From: Qipengyuania flavescens
Lineage (GTDB): Bacteria > Pseudomonadota > Alphaproteobacteria > Sphingomonadales > Sphingomonadaceae
Length of the DNA stretch: 64,000 nucleotides
Reading direction: 5' to 3'
Assembly (NCBI RefSeq): GCF_029688735.1
Contig: NZ_JARULD010000001.1
Location: 62,001 to 126,000 of the forward strand
Both the position numbers and the translations under genes were made by a program. Under the pieces are notes generated by a model. The model saw nothing but the letters and a program-made list of their open reading frames with translations, ran no database searches and was not told the origin of the DNA. Of this stretch, positions 16,271 to 26,300 are shown in pieces (the stretch's first letter is position 1; each line of letters opens with the position of its first letter).

Positions 16271-18007
16271 TCATTTGCCAAGCTTCCGCTTCAACGCTTG
16301 GAATTTAGCCGGGCCGATCGCTTTCTTGAGTCGGCGCTTGGCACCGCCAGAACGGGTTGGCTGTAAATTCTTTATCATTTCCAGCGCCTCGCTTTCGTCG
16401 CTAGAGTCGACGAAGGCTTCAACCAGCATGGGAGCGTTCCGCATCTCGGTGCCAAAGAGGCGTTCGGCGATCGCGGCACTCTGGGCCTTGGCTGTGAAAG
16501 ACAGATACTCCAAGCCCAAAGCTTCTACGTAGCCCTTGACCAGTTCCGGTGATTTTTCACCGAAATGACCACTTGCCGCGATGAAAGATTCAGCCTGATT
16601 TCCAAGCAATGAACCCGCGTGATTGTGTTGCGTAAATTCTGTTCCCTTGCCGTTGTTCACGAGAAGGATGCGCACGTTGTTGCCGAGATGACGATTGCCG
16701 AGTGCATTCATGTCATAGAAGAATGCGAGGTCGCCGATAACGAGATAGAAAAGCTTGTCCGGGTTTGCCAGCGCCGCTCCGATCAGCGTCGACATGCAGC
16801 CGTCGATTCCGAACCCTCCGGTATTGGAAGCGGACCTTACCCCTTCCGGCAGGTCGAAGAAATTCCACGCGCGCAAGCTGTTGAGAATGGCGAAGTGGAC
16901 AACCGACCCGGTCGGAACCTGCGAGGCGAATTGCGACGCGATCCAGAGGTTCGAGAACGGCAAATCCGGGACGAGCGATCTCTTCTGTTCAAGCAGTTTG
17001 CGGCACGTCTCGTAGTAGGATGTGCCTGAAGCTTTTTCACCTTGCGAATACAATTCGAAGAACCGTTGTTCGGACATTTCGAACAAATGCCGCAGTCGCC
17101 GGAACGAGTCGCGGATTTCGCCGTCAGGATTGACTCGCCAGACAATCTTGCGCGGGATCTTGTGAGTTTCATAATCGCCCGAAACTTCGCCGATGTGAAT
17201 CACGGTATCGGGTGCGATGGCCGAATGGTTCGTCCATTCCTGTCCGCCGAGCAGGGCGGACTGTACGCGGTACTTCCCGTAATAGCCGCTCGAGTGGTCA
17301 CAGAACACGACTGCGTCGTTGACTTCACAAAACCGTTCGATTGCCGCAGTTTCCCCATCTGTAAACGTGTTGTGAGCGCCCACGAAGACAGCGACGCGGC
17401 CCGACAGTTTGGGAAGATCGTCGTCGGCGGTCCAGCGGTTGATCTTACGGTACTCGGGCAGCGTTTTGGCGGTGAAGTCGCGGCTGTAGGTGGTGGGAAG
17501 GTTGATGTGGGCTGGACCACCACCACGGCGGGTGAGTTCGAGGATTGCCCGGTTGACCTTAATCTCGCATTCCCACACCTGATCAACGTCATGCACCACC
17601 GGAAGATGGACGCTAAGCTTGACGACGTCCGGCGAGGTCGTCGAGCGATCGATGACCTGCGCGACATGCTGGCCGACACCCGCCTGGATCTGGGTCGAGG
17701 TCAACGCGAGAATGGGTAGCTTGCGGTAGAAGGCTTCCGTCAGCCCCGGCAAATAATTGCGCGACGCCGTCGCTCCCGTGCAACTGATGACGACCGGCTC
17801 GCCGGTTTCCGCGGCCAGTCCGCATGCCATATATGCAGCCGAGCGTTCATCGACAGCTGAATACATCTCGAAAAAGGGGTCCGTCTGGACGCTGGCGACA
17901 AATGCCATGTTGGTGGTGCCTGGCGAGGCAATGACCCGCCGAATACCATGCGCTTTGAGCAACGCAATTACGACCTGGGCCTGTTTTTCGTTCGTGTAGT
18001 GAGTCAT
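16271..18007 (-). CDS. MenD-like thiamine-diphosphate-dependent enzyme
   Basis: The 578-residue ThDP enzyme has the three-domain layout of MenD and acetolactate synthase. The catalytic glutamate is in SAVDERSAAYMACGLA, matching the DER of MenD. The metal/ThDP motif IGDLAFFYDMNALGNRHLGN runs on to the closing VNNGKG. MenD adds a 2-oxoglutarate-derived unit to isochorismate, but no other menaquinone gene is nearby. The operon partners, a flippase and an epimerase, suggest instead a C-C bond-forming or decarboxylating step in making an exported sugar or glycolipid. Its start overlaps the stop of the epimerase by ATGA. The C-terminus is basic (GGAKRRLKKAIGP). Confidence 0.85.
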   Translation of the reverse strand: MTHYTNEKQAQVVIALLKAHGIRRVIASPGTTNMAFVASVQTDPFFEMYSAVDERSAAYMACGLAAETGEPVVISCTGATASRNYLPGLTEAFYRKLPILALTSTQIQAGVGQHVAQVIDRSTTSPDVVKLSVHLPVVHDVDQVWECEIKVNRAILELTRRGGGPAHINLPTTYSRDFTAKTLPEYRKINRWTADDDLPKLSGRVAVFVGAHNTFTDGETAAIERFCEVNDAVVFCDHSSGYYGKYRVQSALLGGQEWTNHSAIAPDTVIHIGEVSGDYETHKIPRKIVWRVNPDGEIRDSFRRLRHLFEMSEQRFFELYSQGEKASGTSYYETCRKLLEQKRSLVPDLPFSNLWIASQFASQVPTGSVVHFAILNSLRAWNFFDLPEGVRSASNTGGFGIDGCMSTLIGAALANPDKLFYLVIGDLAFFYDMNALGNRHLGNNVRILLVNNGKGTEFTQHNHAGSLLGNQAESFIAASGHFGEKSPELVKGYVEALGLEYLSFTAKAQSAAIAERLFGTEMRNAPMLVEAFVDSSDESEALEMIKNLQPTRSGGAKRRLKKAIGPAKFQALKRKLGK

Positions 18008-19089
18008 GATGTCCTAATGTTACCAATCAATCCCGAAGGCAGGGCCCTGAAAGCGAGGTAGCGAACCTTCTGTCTCCCCCGGTCGAATTCTGCAGGGGAA
18101 GTCCACTCCCCCGCCGCCTTGTCGCGCAAAGCCTCACCGCGTCCGTCTAGGGATGAAAAGCTGCCGGTTTCTAGCTGGGTGAGAAACTCCGCCTCGAGTG
18201 CCGAGCGGTTGTCGTCCATAGCCTGCAAGTCAACTAGGGAGCCGATCTTTACCGGATCGAACACGCGATTGTAAAGTCGGTCATAGATCACTTGCGGGAC
18301 GGAGGGAGTCACTTCGCAAAAGTCTTGAGTATCTTGCAAGAGGACGTTCGGCATGAAGCCGGTTTTCGTCTCGATCGCCGCGAGGTACAGCGATAAAATC
18401 TCGCTCCACCTCATTGCGCGACCGGTGGCGAGATTGAAGTCCTCGCCATAGGCAGCCGGATTGCCGGCAAGCGCGCCGATCATGTCGGCAACATCGCGAC
18501 CATTGGTGAGGGTCGTCTGCTTGTCCATCATCTCACGACAGAAAACGATGCTGCGCCCACGAAGCGCGCGATAGAGCCAGCCTTCCTTTTCCAAAGGACC
18601 AAGCTGAAACCGACCAAGCCCGAAGGTGATGTAGGGCCGCACTATAGTCCAGTTGGTCGCCCCGGAAGTACGCAGCAAGTCTTCCTGCCGCGCCTTGGCA
18701 AGAGCATATTCATCGCTGGCTAGGAACGCCGCGTCCTTCGACGTTTCCAGCAATCTCGGCGAGCGTTCGATAATCGGCCCGTCAGACTGCGCAAAAACAC
18801 GCCCAGAACTCAAATATATATATTGTCCGGTTGACGCGAGCAGCCGATCCATTCGCTGCCGAAAGGAGGCCGTATCGTAAACCATGAAATCGATGATCGC
18901 GTCCCAATCATCCTTTAGTATCTGGCGCAGAAATGCATCGTCCCTCGCGTTGCCTTGCAGGTAATTGATGTTGCCCTTCGGCGGGCGCTCTTTGCGCGTC
19001 GTGACGAAGATCGAATGAGCGGATGCAGCGAGCTTATCGACCAAAGGGCTGCCAATCGCCCCCGTCGCGCCGAGCGCCAGAACTTTCAT
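18004..19089 (-). CDS. NAD(P)-dependent epimerase/dehydratase (extended SDR)
   Basis: The 361-residue Rossmann protein begins MKVLALGATGAIGSPLVDKL, with the nucleotide-binding glycines GATGAIG, and has the catalytic YALAK (YxxxK) after a LSSGRVFA strand. These features define the extended short-chain dehydrogenase family, which acts on nucleotide sugars or related substrates. It overlaps the flippase gene upstream and the ThDP gene downstream by 4 bases each, so the three are translationally coupled. The C-terminal part after DFCEVTPSVPQVIYD is not diagnostic and the substrate is unknown. Confidence 0.85.
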   Translation of the reverse strand: MKVLALGATGAIGSPLVDKLAASAHSIFVTTRKERPPKGNINYLQGNARDDAFLRQILKDDWDAIIDFMVYDTASFRQRMDRLLASTGQYIYLSSGRVFAQSDGPIIERSPRLLETSKDAAFLASDEYALAKARQEDLLRTSGATNWTIVRPYITFGLGRFQLGPLEKEGWLYRALRGRSIVFCREMMDKQTTLTNGRDVADMIGALAGNPAAYGEDFNLATGRAMRWSEILSLYLAAIETKTGFMPNVLLQDTQDFCEVTPSVPQVIYDRLYNRVFDPVKIGSLVDLQAMDDNRSALEAEFLTQLETGSFSSLDGRGEALRDKAAGEWTSPAEFDRGRQKVRYLAFRALPSGLIGNIRTS

Positions 19090-20639
19090 TGCATCCCCCC
19101 GATCTTGGACAACTTCTGCTTTATAGCCGCCTTAATGATAGCCCTCTCGGAGGCCGAAATGCCGAACAAGATCACGGTCAATGGCGTGATAGCGAGAATC
19201 ACGCCAGCAGCAGTAATCGCTGCGGGGCTCAAAACGAGCATGGCAGCTTGCGGCACCAGAGCAAGCACAAGCAGGACAAGGACCGAGGATACTGCGATCA
19301 CTATAATGACAGGCACCAAAACCTCGCGACAATATTTCCCTATCGGCAATTTGGCGAGGCCATTGGCGAGCCAGATCCTCAGCCCATACATCGCGAGATT
19401 GATCCCGATTGCAATCACGTAAACGACGTAGGCTGGCTCCCCCGCCCGAATGGCCAGCCACGAGAAGAGTAGAACCAAAGCTTGAACCGTACCCAGGGTG
19501 AGCTCATAACGCCTGATCTTTCCGGTCGCCCGAACGACTGTCATTAAAGGTAGGCTGATCGCTACGATGACATTCTCGACCAGCGCAAGCTGAGTGAAGA
19601 GAACTGCTTCAGCCGGCGGGGTGCCCAACCATATCCGCAGTGCCCCCGGTGTAATAGCGATCAGCGGAAGGCTTGCCATCCAGACCAGATAGAATGTGAC
19701 TTTAGATCCGAAGAAAACGAGCGAGAATGTTCGCTCCTCCTCTCCCGAGGCATAAGCCTTAATAATAGGAGGGTGGAGTGCCGACGAGAAATTTCGTGCG
19801 AATGCAAGCAACTGCGTGCTCACGATGGTAGAGATTGCACGCGCCGCCACGGTTGCGGGGCTAAACGCCTGATTGATCAGGATCGTCACGGCCTGCGTTC
19901 GGCTCACGGTCGTGAGTTGACCGAACATCGTCCAGCCGCCGAATGCAACCATTTCCCGCATGAGGGGCAATTCGAAGTGCAGCTTGGCCAGCCTGCATTC
20001 CTCATATTTGCGCAGACAGTATACGAAAAAGTTCAAGGCGAGCACGAGTGCCACTACCACGAGAAGAATCCCGTAGGTGACCAACTGTCCGTTGGGGAGA
20101 AATATTAGCGTTACCGCCGCACCCAGTTTCAATATGGCGTCGAAGATCGATATCCACGCAAAGGCGTGCATATCCTCATGCGCCAAGATGACTGAAGAAT
20201 GAAAGGTCGAGATGGTGTTCAGAGCGAATGCGAGGCTCAGCAGGTAGAAGAGGATCTGCGCGGATTCGAACCGCTCCGGAGCGATGACCAATTCCGTTCG
20301 GACGAACCACGTGCCGGCTGTTGCCAGAAGGCCCAGCGACAGAGCCGCCGCGATTATCGACAGTAGCAGCCCGGCGTCATGGACTTTTTTCAGAGTAAAA
20401 TGCGATTGCTTACCCATTGCAAAAGCGAAGTACCTTTGAATGATGGTGCTCATCGACAACGTGAAGAACGACCCGAGCATCACCAAGCCGAGAATCACAT
20501 TGTAGATTGCGAAGTCTTGGACACCCAACTGGTTGAGTAGGACCCGGACCGTAAACAGATTGATGACGATGGTAAGAATCTGGCGCATGAACAGCATCGC
20601 TGTGTTGGTCGCCATTCGCGATGTTTCTGATGCACTCAC
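19086..20639 (-). CDS. Polysaccharide flippase-like membrane protein (Wzx/MATE superfamily)
   Basis: The 517-residue integral membrane protein has about 12-14 hydrophobic helices, for example AIYNVILGLVMLGSFFTLSM and LLSIIAAALSLGLLATAGTW. The N-terminal FMRQILTIVINLFTVRVLLN, the QDFAIYNVILGLV signature and overall spacing match lipid-linked oligosaccharide or O-antigen flippases. It is the first gene of a three-gene minus-strand operon whose other members are an SDR and a ThDP enzyme. The start is GTG at 20639 with AGGA about 12 bases upstream; an ATG 8 codons later is an alternative. No glycosyltransferase or polymerase accompanies it in the window. Confidence 0.85.
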   Translation of the reverse strand: MSASETSRMATNTAMLFMRQILTIVINLFTVRVLLNQLGVQDFAIYNVILGLVMLGSFFTLSMSTIIQRYFAFAMGKQSHFTLKKVHDAGLLLSIIAAALSLGLLATAGTWFVRTELVIAPERFESAQILFYLLSLAFALNTISTFHSSVILAHEDMHAFAWISIFDAILKLGAAVTLIFLPNGQLVTYGILLVVVALVLALNFFVYCLRKYEECRLAKLHFELPLMREMVAFGGWTMFGQLTTVSRTQAVTILINQAFSPATVAARAISTIVSTQLLAFARNFSSALHPPIIKAYASGEEERTFSLVFFGSKVTFYLVWMASLPLIAITPGALRIWLGTPPAEAVLFTQLALVENVIVAISLPLMTVVRATGKIRRYELTLGTVQALVLLFSWLAIRAGEPAYVVYVIAIGINLAMYGLRIWLANGLAKLPIGKYCREVLVPVIIVIAVSSVLVLLVLALVPQAAMLVLSPAAITAAGVILAITPLTVILFGISASERAIIKAAIKQKLSKIGGMQ

Positions 20640-20774
20640 TAGACTACGTGATCCTGGTCATAAGAAAATTTCGTTTCGCAGAATCTGGCTAGCGCATGCC
20701 TGCTCGGTGGCTCGTCCGGTCGCCTGCGCGCGCGACCGATAGTGAGGCGAGGCGCAAATGGCAAAGATTATGAA

Positions 20775-22838
20775 CTAGCCGCCTCGTAGCGTCTTCACGC
20801 CGTAGTCCCGTTCGAACAGATAGAGCAGCACCCGTGCCGCTTCACCGCGCTTGCCTTCGAGACCGCCGTCCCGCTCCATGAGAAGCCGCGCATCGTCATA
20901 GGCTTTGGGCAGTAGCTGAGTAATCTGGTCGAGGCTGGCGACGGTGAAAGGCGTATCGCCCGATTGCCGCGTGCCCAGCAATTCCCCGCCGCCACGCAAG
21001 CGCAGATCCTCTTCCGCGAGCAGGAAACCATCCTGCGTTTGGCGCATAAGTTTCAACCGCTCCTGCGCGGTCTCGGACAGGTTCTCGCCATGCAGCAACA
21101 CGCAGAAGCTCTTCTCGCTGCCCCGCCCCACGCGTCCACGCAACTGGTGAAGCTGGGCGAGGCCGAAGCGTTCGGCCTGTTCGATCACCATCAGCGTCGC
21201 ATTGGGCACGTCCACGCCGACTTCGATAACGGTCGTCGCCACCAGCAGCTTCGCATCTCCGCTGGCGAAACGTTCCATCGCCGCGTCCTTGATCTCGGGC
21301 GCGAGCTGGCCGTGCACCAAGACGACATCCTTGCCGAACCGCCCCTTAAGCGCGGCATAGCGCGCTTCGGCGGCCGCGATTTCCTCGGGCCCGTCCAGTT
21401 CGCGGACCATGGGGCACACCCAGTAGGCCTGCCGCCCTTCCGCGATCTGCGCGGCGAGACGATCGACCAGCGGGCCGGTCTTGTCCTGCCCCATCACCAC
21501 GGTGTCGATAGCCTGCCGACCCGGAGGCAATTCGTCGAGCTTGCTGACATCGAGCTCGCCATATTGCGCCAGCGTGAGCGTGCGCGGGATCGGCGTGGCG
21601 GTCATCGCCAACACATGCGGAGCGCGCTTGCCCTTGCTGGCGAGTATGAGCCGCTGGCCGACCCCGAATCGGTGCTGCTCGTCGATCACGACCATGGCGA
21701 GATTGCGATAGGCGACCTTGTCCTGGAAAATCGCATGCGTGCCGACCACGATGTCCACACTGCCGTCGAGCAAACCCATCAGGGTTGCCTCGCGCGCCCT
21801 GCCTTTGTCGCGTCCGGTCAGCAGCGCGACATGCGCACCAGTCGGTTCGGCCGTGCGGCGCAAGCTTTCGTAGTGTTGCCGGGCAAGTATCTCGGTCGGA
21901 GCGAGGAGCGCGGACTGCGCGCCTGCCTCCACCGCTATCAGCATGGCTTCCAGCGCAACCACGGTCTTGCCCGCGCCGACATCGCCTTGCAGCAGGCGCA
22001 GCATGGGCGCTTCTTGCGCCATGTCGCCCTCGATCTCGGCAATCGAACGCTTTTGAGCGCCCGTCAGCGGGAACGGCAGTTCGAGCCGTCCGCGATAGCT
22101 GCCGTCGCCCTGCAATGACTGGCCGCGGCGCTTGCGATTGTCCGCGCGCACCAGCATCAGGGCGAGGCTGTTGGCGAGCAGTTCGTCATAGGCGAGCCTG
22201 TCGCGAGCCGCTTTGTTCTCGCCCTTGTGCGCCAGGACCAACGCATCGCGCCACGCGGGCCAGCCTTCCTTGTCGAGCTGCGAGCCGTCGATCCATTCGG
22301 GCAGCTCGGGCGTACGCTCCAGCGCCTGCTCGATCAGCCCCGCCACCTTCGGCTGTGTCAGCCCATCGGAAAGCCGATAAACCGGCTCGCACAATCGCTG
22401 GAAGCTTTCGCCGCCTTCTTCCAGCACATGGTCCGGATGGACAATCTGCAGCATTTCGCCGAAGCGTTCCAGCCGGCCTGCCACCCAGCGCGTTTCGCCC
22501 ACCGGCAGCTGCTTTTTCGCAGTGTAGGACGCGCGTCCGAAATAGGTCAGCGCCAGGATATTGCCGATCGCATCCTGCGCCAGCACCCGATAGGGCGCGC
22601 GCGGACTACGGCTGGCGCGATGTTCGGTAACGGTCAGCTTGACGACGATCTGCTCGCCCTCGCCCGCCTCGTCGATATTGCCGACCGCCCGGCGGGTCAC
22701 GAAGCGTTCGGGCAGGTGATAATCGAGATCGCGTATCCGCGTGAGACCGAGGCGTCCGAGCGGCTTTTGCAGCTTCGGCCCGACGCCGTCGAGCGTTGCC
22801 GTTTCGGCAAACAGGGGGTTGAGGACCTCGGGGCGCAT
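20775..22838 (-). CDS. recG: ATP-dependent DNA helicase RecG
   Basis: The 687-residue helicase remodels stalled replication forks and branch-migrates Holliday junctions. The N-terminal wedge/OB domain includes DLDYHLPERFV. It is followed by helicase motifs LLQGDVGAGKTVVA, the DEQH box in VVIDEQHRFGVGQR, TATPIPRTLTLA, and the RecG/Mfd-type end QLHQLRGRVGRG with LRGGGELLGTRQSG. The length is as expected (E. coli 693). It is divergent from sdhE, and a palindromic repeat lies between them. Confidence 0.97.
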   Translation of the reverse strand: MRPEVLNPLFAETATLDGVGPKLQKPLGRLGLTRIRDLDYHLPERFVTRRAVGNIDEAGEGEQIVVKLTVTEHRASRSPRAPYRVLAQDAIGNILALTYFGRASYTAKKQLPVGETRWVAGRLERFGEMLQIVHPDHVLEEGGESFQRLCEPVYRLSDGLTQPKVAGLIEQALERTPELPEWIDGSQLDKEGWPAWRDALVLAHKGENKAARDRLAYDELLANSLALMLVRADNRKRRGQSLQGDGSYRGRLELPFPLTGAQKRSIAEIEGDMAQEAPMLRLLQGDVGAGKTVVALEAMLIAVEAGAQSALLAPTEILARQHYESLRRTAEPTGAHVALLTGRDKGRAREATLMGLLDGSVDIVVGTHAIFQDKVAYRNLAMVVIDEQHRFGVGQRLILASKGKRAPHVLAMTATPIPRTLTLAQYGELDVSKLDELPPGRQAIDTVVMGQDKTGPLVDRLAAQIAEGRQAYWVCPMVRELDGPEEIAAAEARYAALKGRFGKDVVLVHGQLAPEIKDAAMERFASGDAKLLVATTVIEVGVDVPNATLMVIEQAERFGLAQLHQLRGRVGRGSEKSFCVLLHGENLSETAQERLKLMRQTQDGFLLAEEDLRLRGGGELLGTRQSGDTPFTVASLDQITQLLPKAYDDARLLMERDGGLEGKRGEAARVLLYLFERDYGVKTLRGG

Positions 22839-22863
22839 GGCCGGTCGCTACCAATTTCCGCCC

Positions 22864-22962
22864 GTCATTGCGAGGAGCCGTAGGCGACGCGGCAATCCAT
22901 CTTCAAGGCTGTCCACAGCTCAGGCGCCGGAAGATGGATTGCTTCGCTTCGCTCGCAATGAC
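22864..22962 (+). repeat. REP-like composite palindrome, about 99 bp
   Basis: The outer arms GTCATTGCGAG (22864-22874) and CTCGCAATGAC (22952-22962) are perfect 11-bp inverted repeats. The inner arms GCAATCCATCTT and AAGATGGATTGC are perfect 12-bp inverted repeats. The element sits between the divergent starts of recG and sdhE and should form a long hairpin. Similar intergenic palindromes containing CATTGCGAG and GGCAATCCAT are common in many alphaproteobacterial genomes (recalled from general knowledge). Confidence 0.8.
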
Positions 22963-22999
22963 TGTTGAAAGGCTGCGATCCGTGCCCTAATCGCTCCCC

Positions 23000-23278
23000 A
23001 TGCCCGAAATGCTCACCTTCGATGGCCGCAAGCAGCGCGCGAAGTTTCGCGCCTGGCACCGCGGCACGCGCGAGGCCGACTACATGATCGGCGGCTTTTT
23101 CGACCGCTATCATACGGACTGGTCCGAAGAAGAACTCGCCTGGTTCGAAATGCTGCTCGAGGAAGACGACGTCGATGTTATGGCCTGGGCCCTCAAGACC
23201 CAGCCCACCCCGCCGCGTTTCCAGGGCGAGTTGATGAACGCGATGCAGGAACTCGATTACGTCGACATTCCGCGTTGA
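23000..23278 (+). CDS. sdhE: FAD assembly factor SdhE (succinate dehydrogenase assembly factor 2)
   Basis: The 92-residue product carries the signature RGTRE (R21-G22-xx-E25, the RGxxE motif) in WHRGTREADYMIGGFFD. That motif is needed for covalent attachment of FAD to the flavoprotein subunit SdhA. The acidic ELAWFEMLLEEDDVDVMAW also fits the five-helix SdhE fold. It starts at the ATG at 23000; an ATG three codons later is possible. It lies between recG and mfd, while the succinate dehydrogenase genes are not in the window. Confidence 0.93.
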   Translation: MPEMLTFDGRKQRAKFRAWHRGTREADYMIGGFFDRYHTDWSEEELAWFEMLLEEDDVDVMAWALKTQPTPPRFQGELMNAMQELDYVDIPR

Positions 23279-23395
23279 CGGGCGGCGCGCGGGCACTATC
23301 TCGCCGCTGACGTATTACTGAAGCACCCCCTTCCCGACAGGGCAGGGGGCAAACGTGCGTGTGCGACAGGCTGCGCCCCCGACGACAGGATTCCG

Positions 23396-26300
23396 ATGCC
23401 CGACCTTGCCCGTATCCTGAAAGCCGATAGCCCGCTCACGCTGGCGCAGGTGGCCCGCGGCGCGCAGCCGCTGGTGATGGCCGATCTCGCGCGCGCAAGC
23501 ACGGGGCGCGCCGTATTCATCGCGCCCGACGATGCCGCGATGCGCGGGATCGTCGACGCCGCAGCCTTCTTCGCGCCCGAGCTGGAAGTGATCGAGTTTC
23601 CGGCGTGGGACTCGCTCCCCTACGACCGCGCCAGCCCCGCCCTGTCGATCAGCGCGCGGCGCCTTGCTGCGCTTCACCGGCTGCAGACCGGCAAGGCGAA
23701 GGCGCAGCTGGTCGTCACGACCGCCAACGCCGTGCTCCAGCGCGTGCTCACCCCGTTTCGCATCCGCGAAAGTGTGCGCGAATTCAAGCCGGGCACGGAG
23801 ATCGGCCGCGAAAGCCTGTCGCTGCTCCTGCAAAAGCAGGGCTACAGCCGGACCGATACGGTGATCGACAAGGGCGACTATGCCATCCGCGGATCGATCG
23901 TCGACGTCTTCCCCAGCGGGCTGGACGAGGCGCTGCGGCTCGACTTCTTCGGTGACGAGCTGGAGAGCCTGCGAAGTTTCGATCCCACCACTCAGATGAG
24001 CACCGGGCGACTGGATAGCCATCTGCTGCTACCCGCGAGCGAGGCGCTGCTGGACGATGACAGCATCAAGCGCTTCCGCAGCCGCTATCGCGAGATGTTC
24101 GGAGCCAATGCCACGCAGGACCCGCTTTACGAAGCGGTCAGCGAGGGGCGCAGGCTCGCCGGCATGGAGCATTGGCTGCCACTGCTCGAGGACAAGCTGG
24201 TTACACTGTTCGACCACTTGGGCAAAGACGATGTCGTCGTGATCGACAACGCCTCGCTTGCCGCAGCGGAAGAGCGGCTGAAAGATATCGGCGATTATCA
24301 CGACCAGCGCACCGCGATCAGCGGACAGGCAAAGGGCAACTACCGGCCGCTTAAACCCGACGCGCTCTACCTTACCGAAGACGAATTCAAGTCCGCCCTC
24401 GCCGCTGCGCCCGCCCACCGCGCGACCAGTTTCGACGAGCCGGAAAGCGACAAGGTCATCGACTTCGGTTTCCGCTCCGGCCGCGATTTCGCGCCCGAGC
24501 GCGCGCGCGGCGACAATGTCTATCCGGTGCTGGCCGACCATCTGAAAACCATCGGCAAGGCCAACAAGCGCCCGCTGCTGGCTACCTACTCCAAGGGCAG
24601 CCGCTCGCGCATCGTCTCTATTTTGGGCGAAGCCGGCGTCACGGTGCAACTGGCCGATAGTTGGCAGGAAGCGCTCGGCCAATCCGCTAAGGGTAAGCCC
24701 TCGGCGATGATCCTGCCCGTCGAAGCCAGCTTTGCAAACGACGAACTGGAGTTACTGACCGAGCAGGACATTCTCGGCGATCGACTCGTGCGCCGCAAGC
24801 GCAAGCGCAAGGATGCCGACGCGTTCCTTGCCGAACTGCAGGCGCTCAGTGTGGGCGACCTGATCGTCCACACAGAGCATGGCATCGGCAAGTATCTCGG
24901 CCTCGAACCCATCCCGGTCGGCAAGTCGAAGCACGACTGCGTCCAGCTGGAATATCGCGGCGGCGACAAGCTATTTATTCCAGTCGAAAACATCGATGTG
25001 CTCAGCCGCTACGGCTCGTCGGAAGAAGCGGTGCAACTGGACAGACTGGGCGGAGAAGCCTGGCAGAAACGCCGTGCCCGGCTGAAAGAGCGCATCCGGG
25101 AGATCGCTGGCGAGTTAATGCAGGTCGCCGCCCAGCGCGCGCTGAAGAAAGCGCCGGTGCTGGAAGTCGAGGACGGCCCGTACAACCAGTTCCTCGACCG
25201 TTTCCAATACGAAGAAACCGACGACCAGGAGCGCGCGATCGAAGACGTGCTGCGCGATCTAGAAAGCGGCAGGCCGATGGACCGGCTCGTCTGCGGCGAC
25301 GTCGGCTTCGGCAAAACCGAGGTAGCCTTGCGCGCCGCTTTCGTGGCCGCGATGAACGGCCAGCAGGTCGCCGTGGTCGCCCCAACCACCCTGCTCGCCC
25401 GCCAGCATTTCGAGAATTTCAGCCAGCGCTTCGGCGGCTTTCCCCTCAAGGTCGGGCGGCTGTCTCGACTGGTGGGTTCGAAAGAAACGAAGGAGACCCG
25501 CGAAGGGCTGGAGAACGGCGATGTCGACATAGTTGTCGGCACCCACGCGATCTTGTCCAAGCAGACGAAGTTCAAGAACCTCGGCCTCGTGATCGTGGAC
25601 GAAGAACAGCGGTTCGGCGTGACGCATAAGGAGAAGCTCAAGCAGCTACGCGCCGATGTGCACATGCTGACGCTGACCGCCACGCCGATCCCGCGTACCC
25701 TGCAGATGGCGATGACGGGCCTGCGCGAACTTTCTACCATCCAGACCCCGCCTGTCGATCGTCTAGCTGTGCGGACCTATGTAATGGAATGGGACGATAT
25801 GGTGATGCGCGAGGCGCTGCTGCGCGAGCACCATCGCGGCGGGCAAAGCTTCATCGTCGTACCGCGCATTTCGGACATGGAACAGGTGTCCGACTGGCTT
25901 CACGAAAACGTGCCCGAGGTGAAGTTCGTCGCTGCCCACGGCCAGATGAACGCGGGCGAGATCGAGGAGCGGATGAGCGCCTTCTACGAGGGCAAATATG
26001 ATGTCCTGCTAGCTACGACTATCGTCGAAAGCGGCCTCGATTTGCCGAGCGCGAACACCATCATCATCCACCGCGCGGACATCTTCGGCCTCGCTCAGCT
26101 CTATCAGCTGCGCGGCCGCGTGGGCCGCTCGAAGCTGCGAGCCTATGCCTATCTCACTTATGCCGCCGACACGCAGTTGAGCGAAGTCGCGGAGAAGCGG
26201 CTGAAAGTCCTGGGCGATCTCGACAGCCTCGGCGCGGGCTTTCAGCTGGCGAGCCACGATCTTGACATCCGCGGCGCAGGCAATCTCTTGGGCGACGAGC

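Noticed and set aside
16271..18007. Annotation as the menaquinone gene menD
   Set aside because: No other menaquinone genes nearby, and a flippase/epimerase operon context; called MenD-like only.
23326..23349. Hairpin CCCCCTTCCC/GGGCAGGGGG before mfd read as a terminator
   Set aside because: Perfect arms are short and there is no U run; it may be a common GC-rich intergenic hairpin, so it was not listed as a feature.
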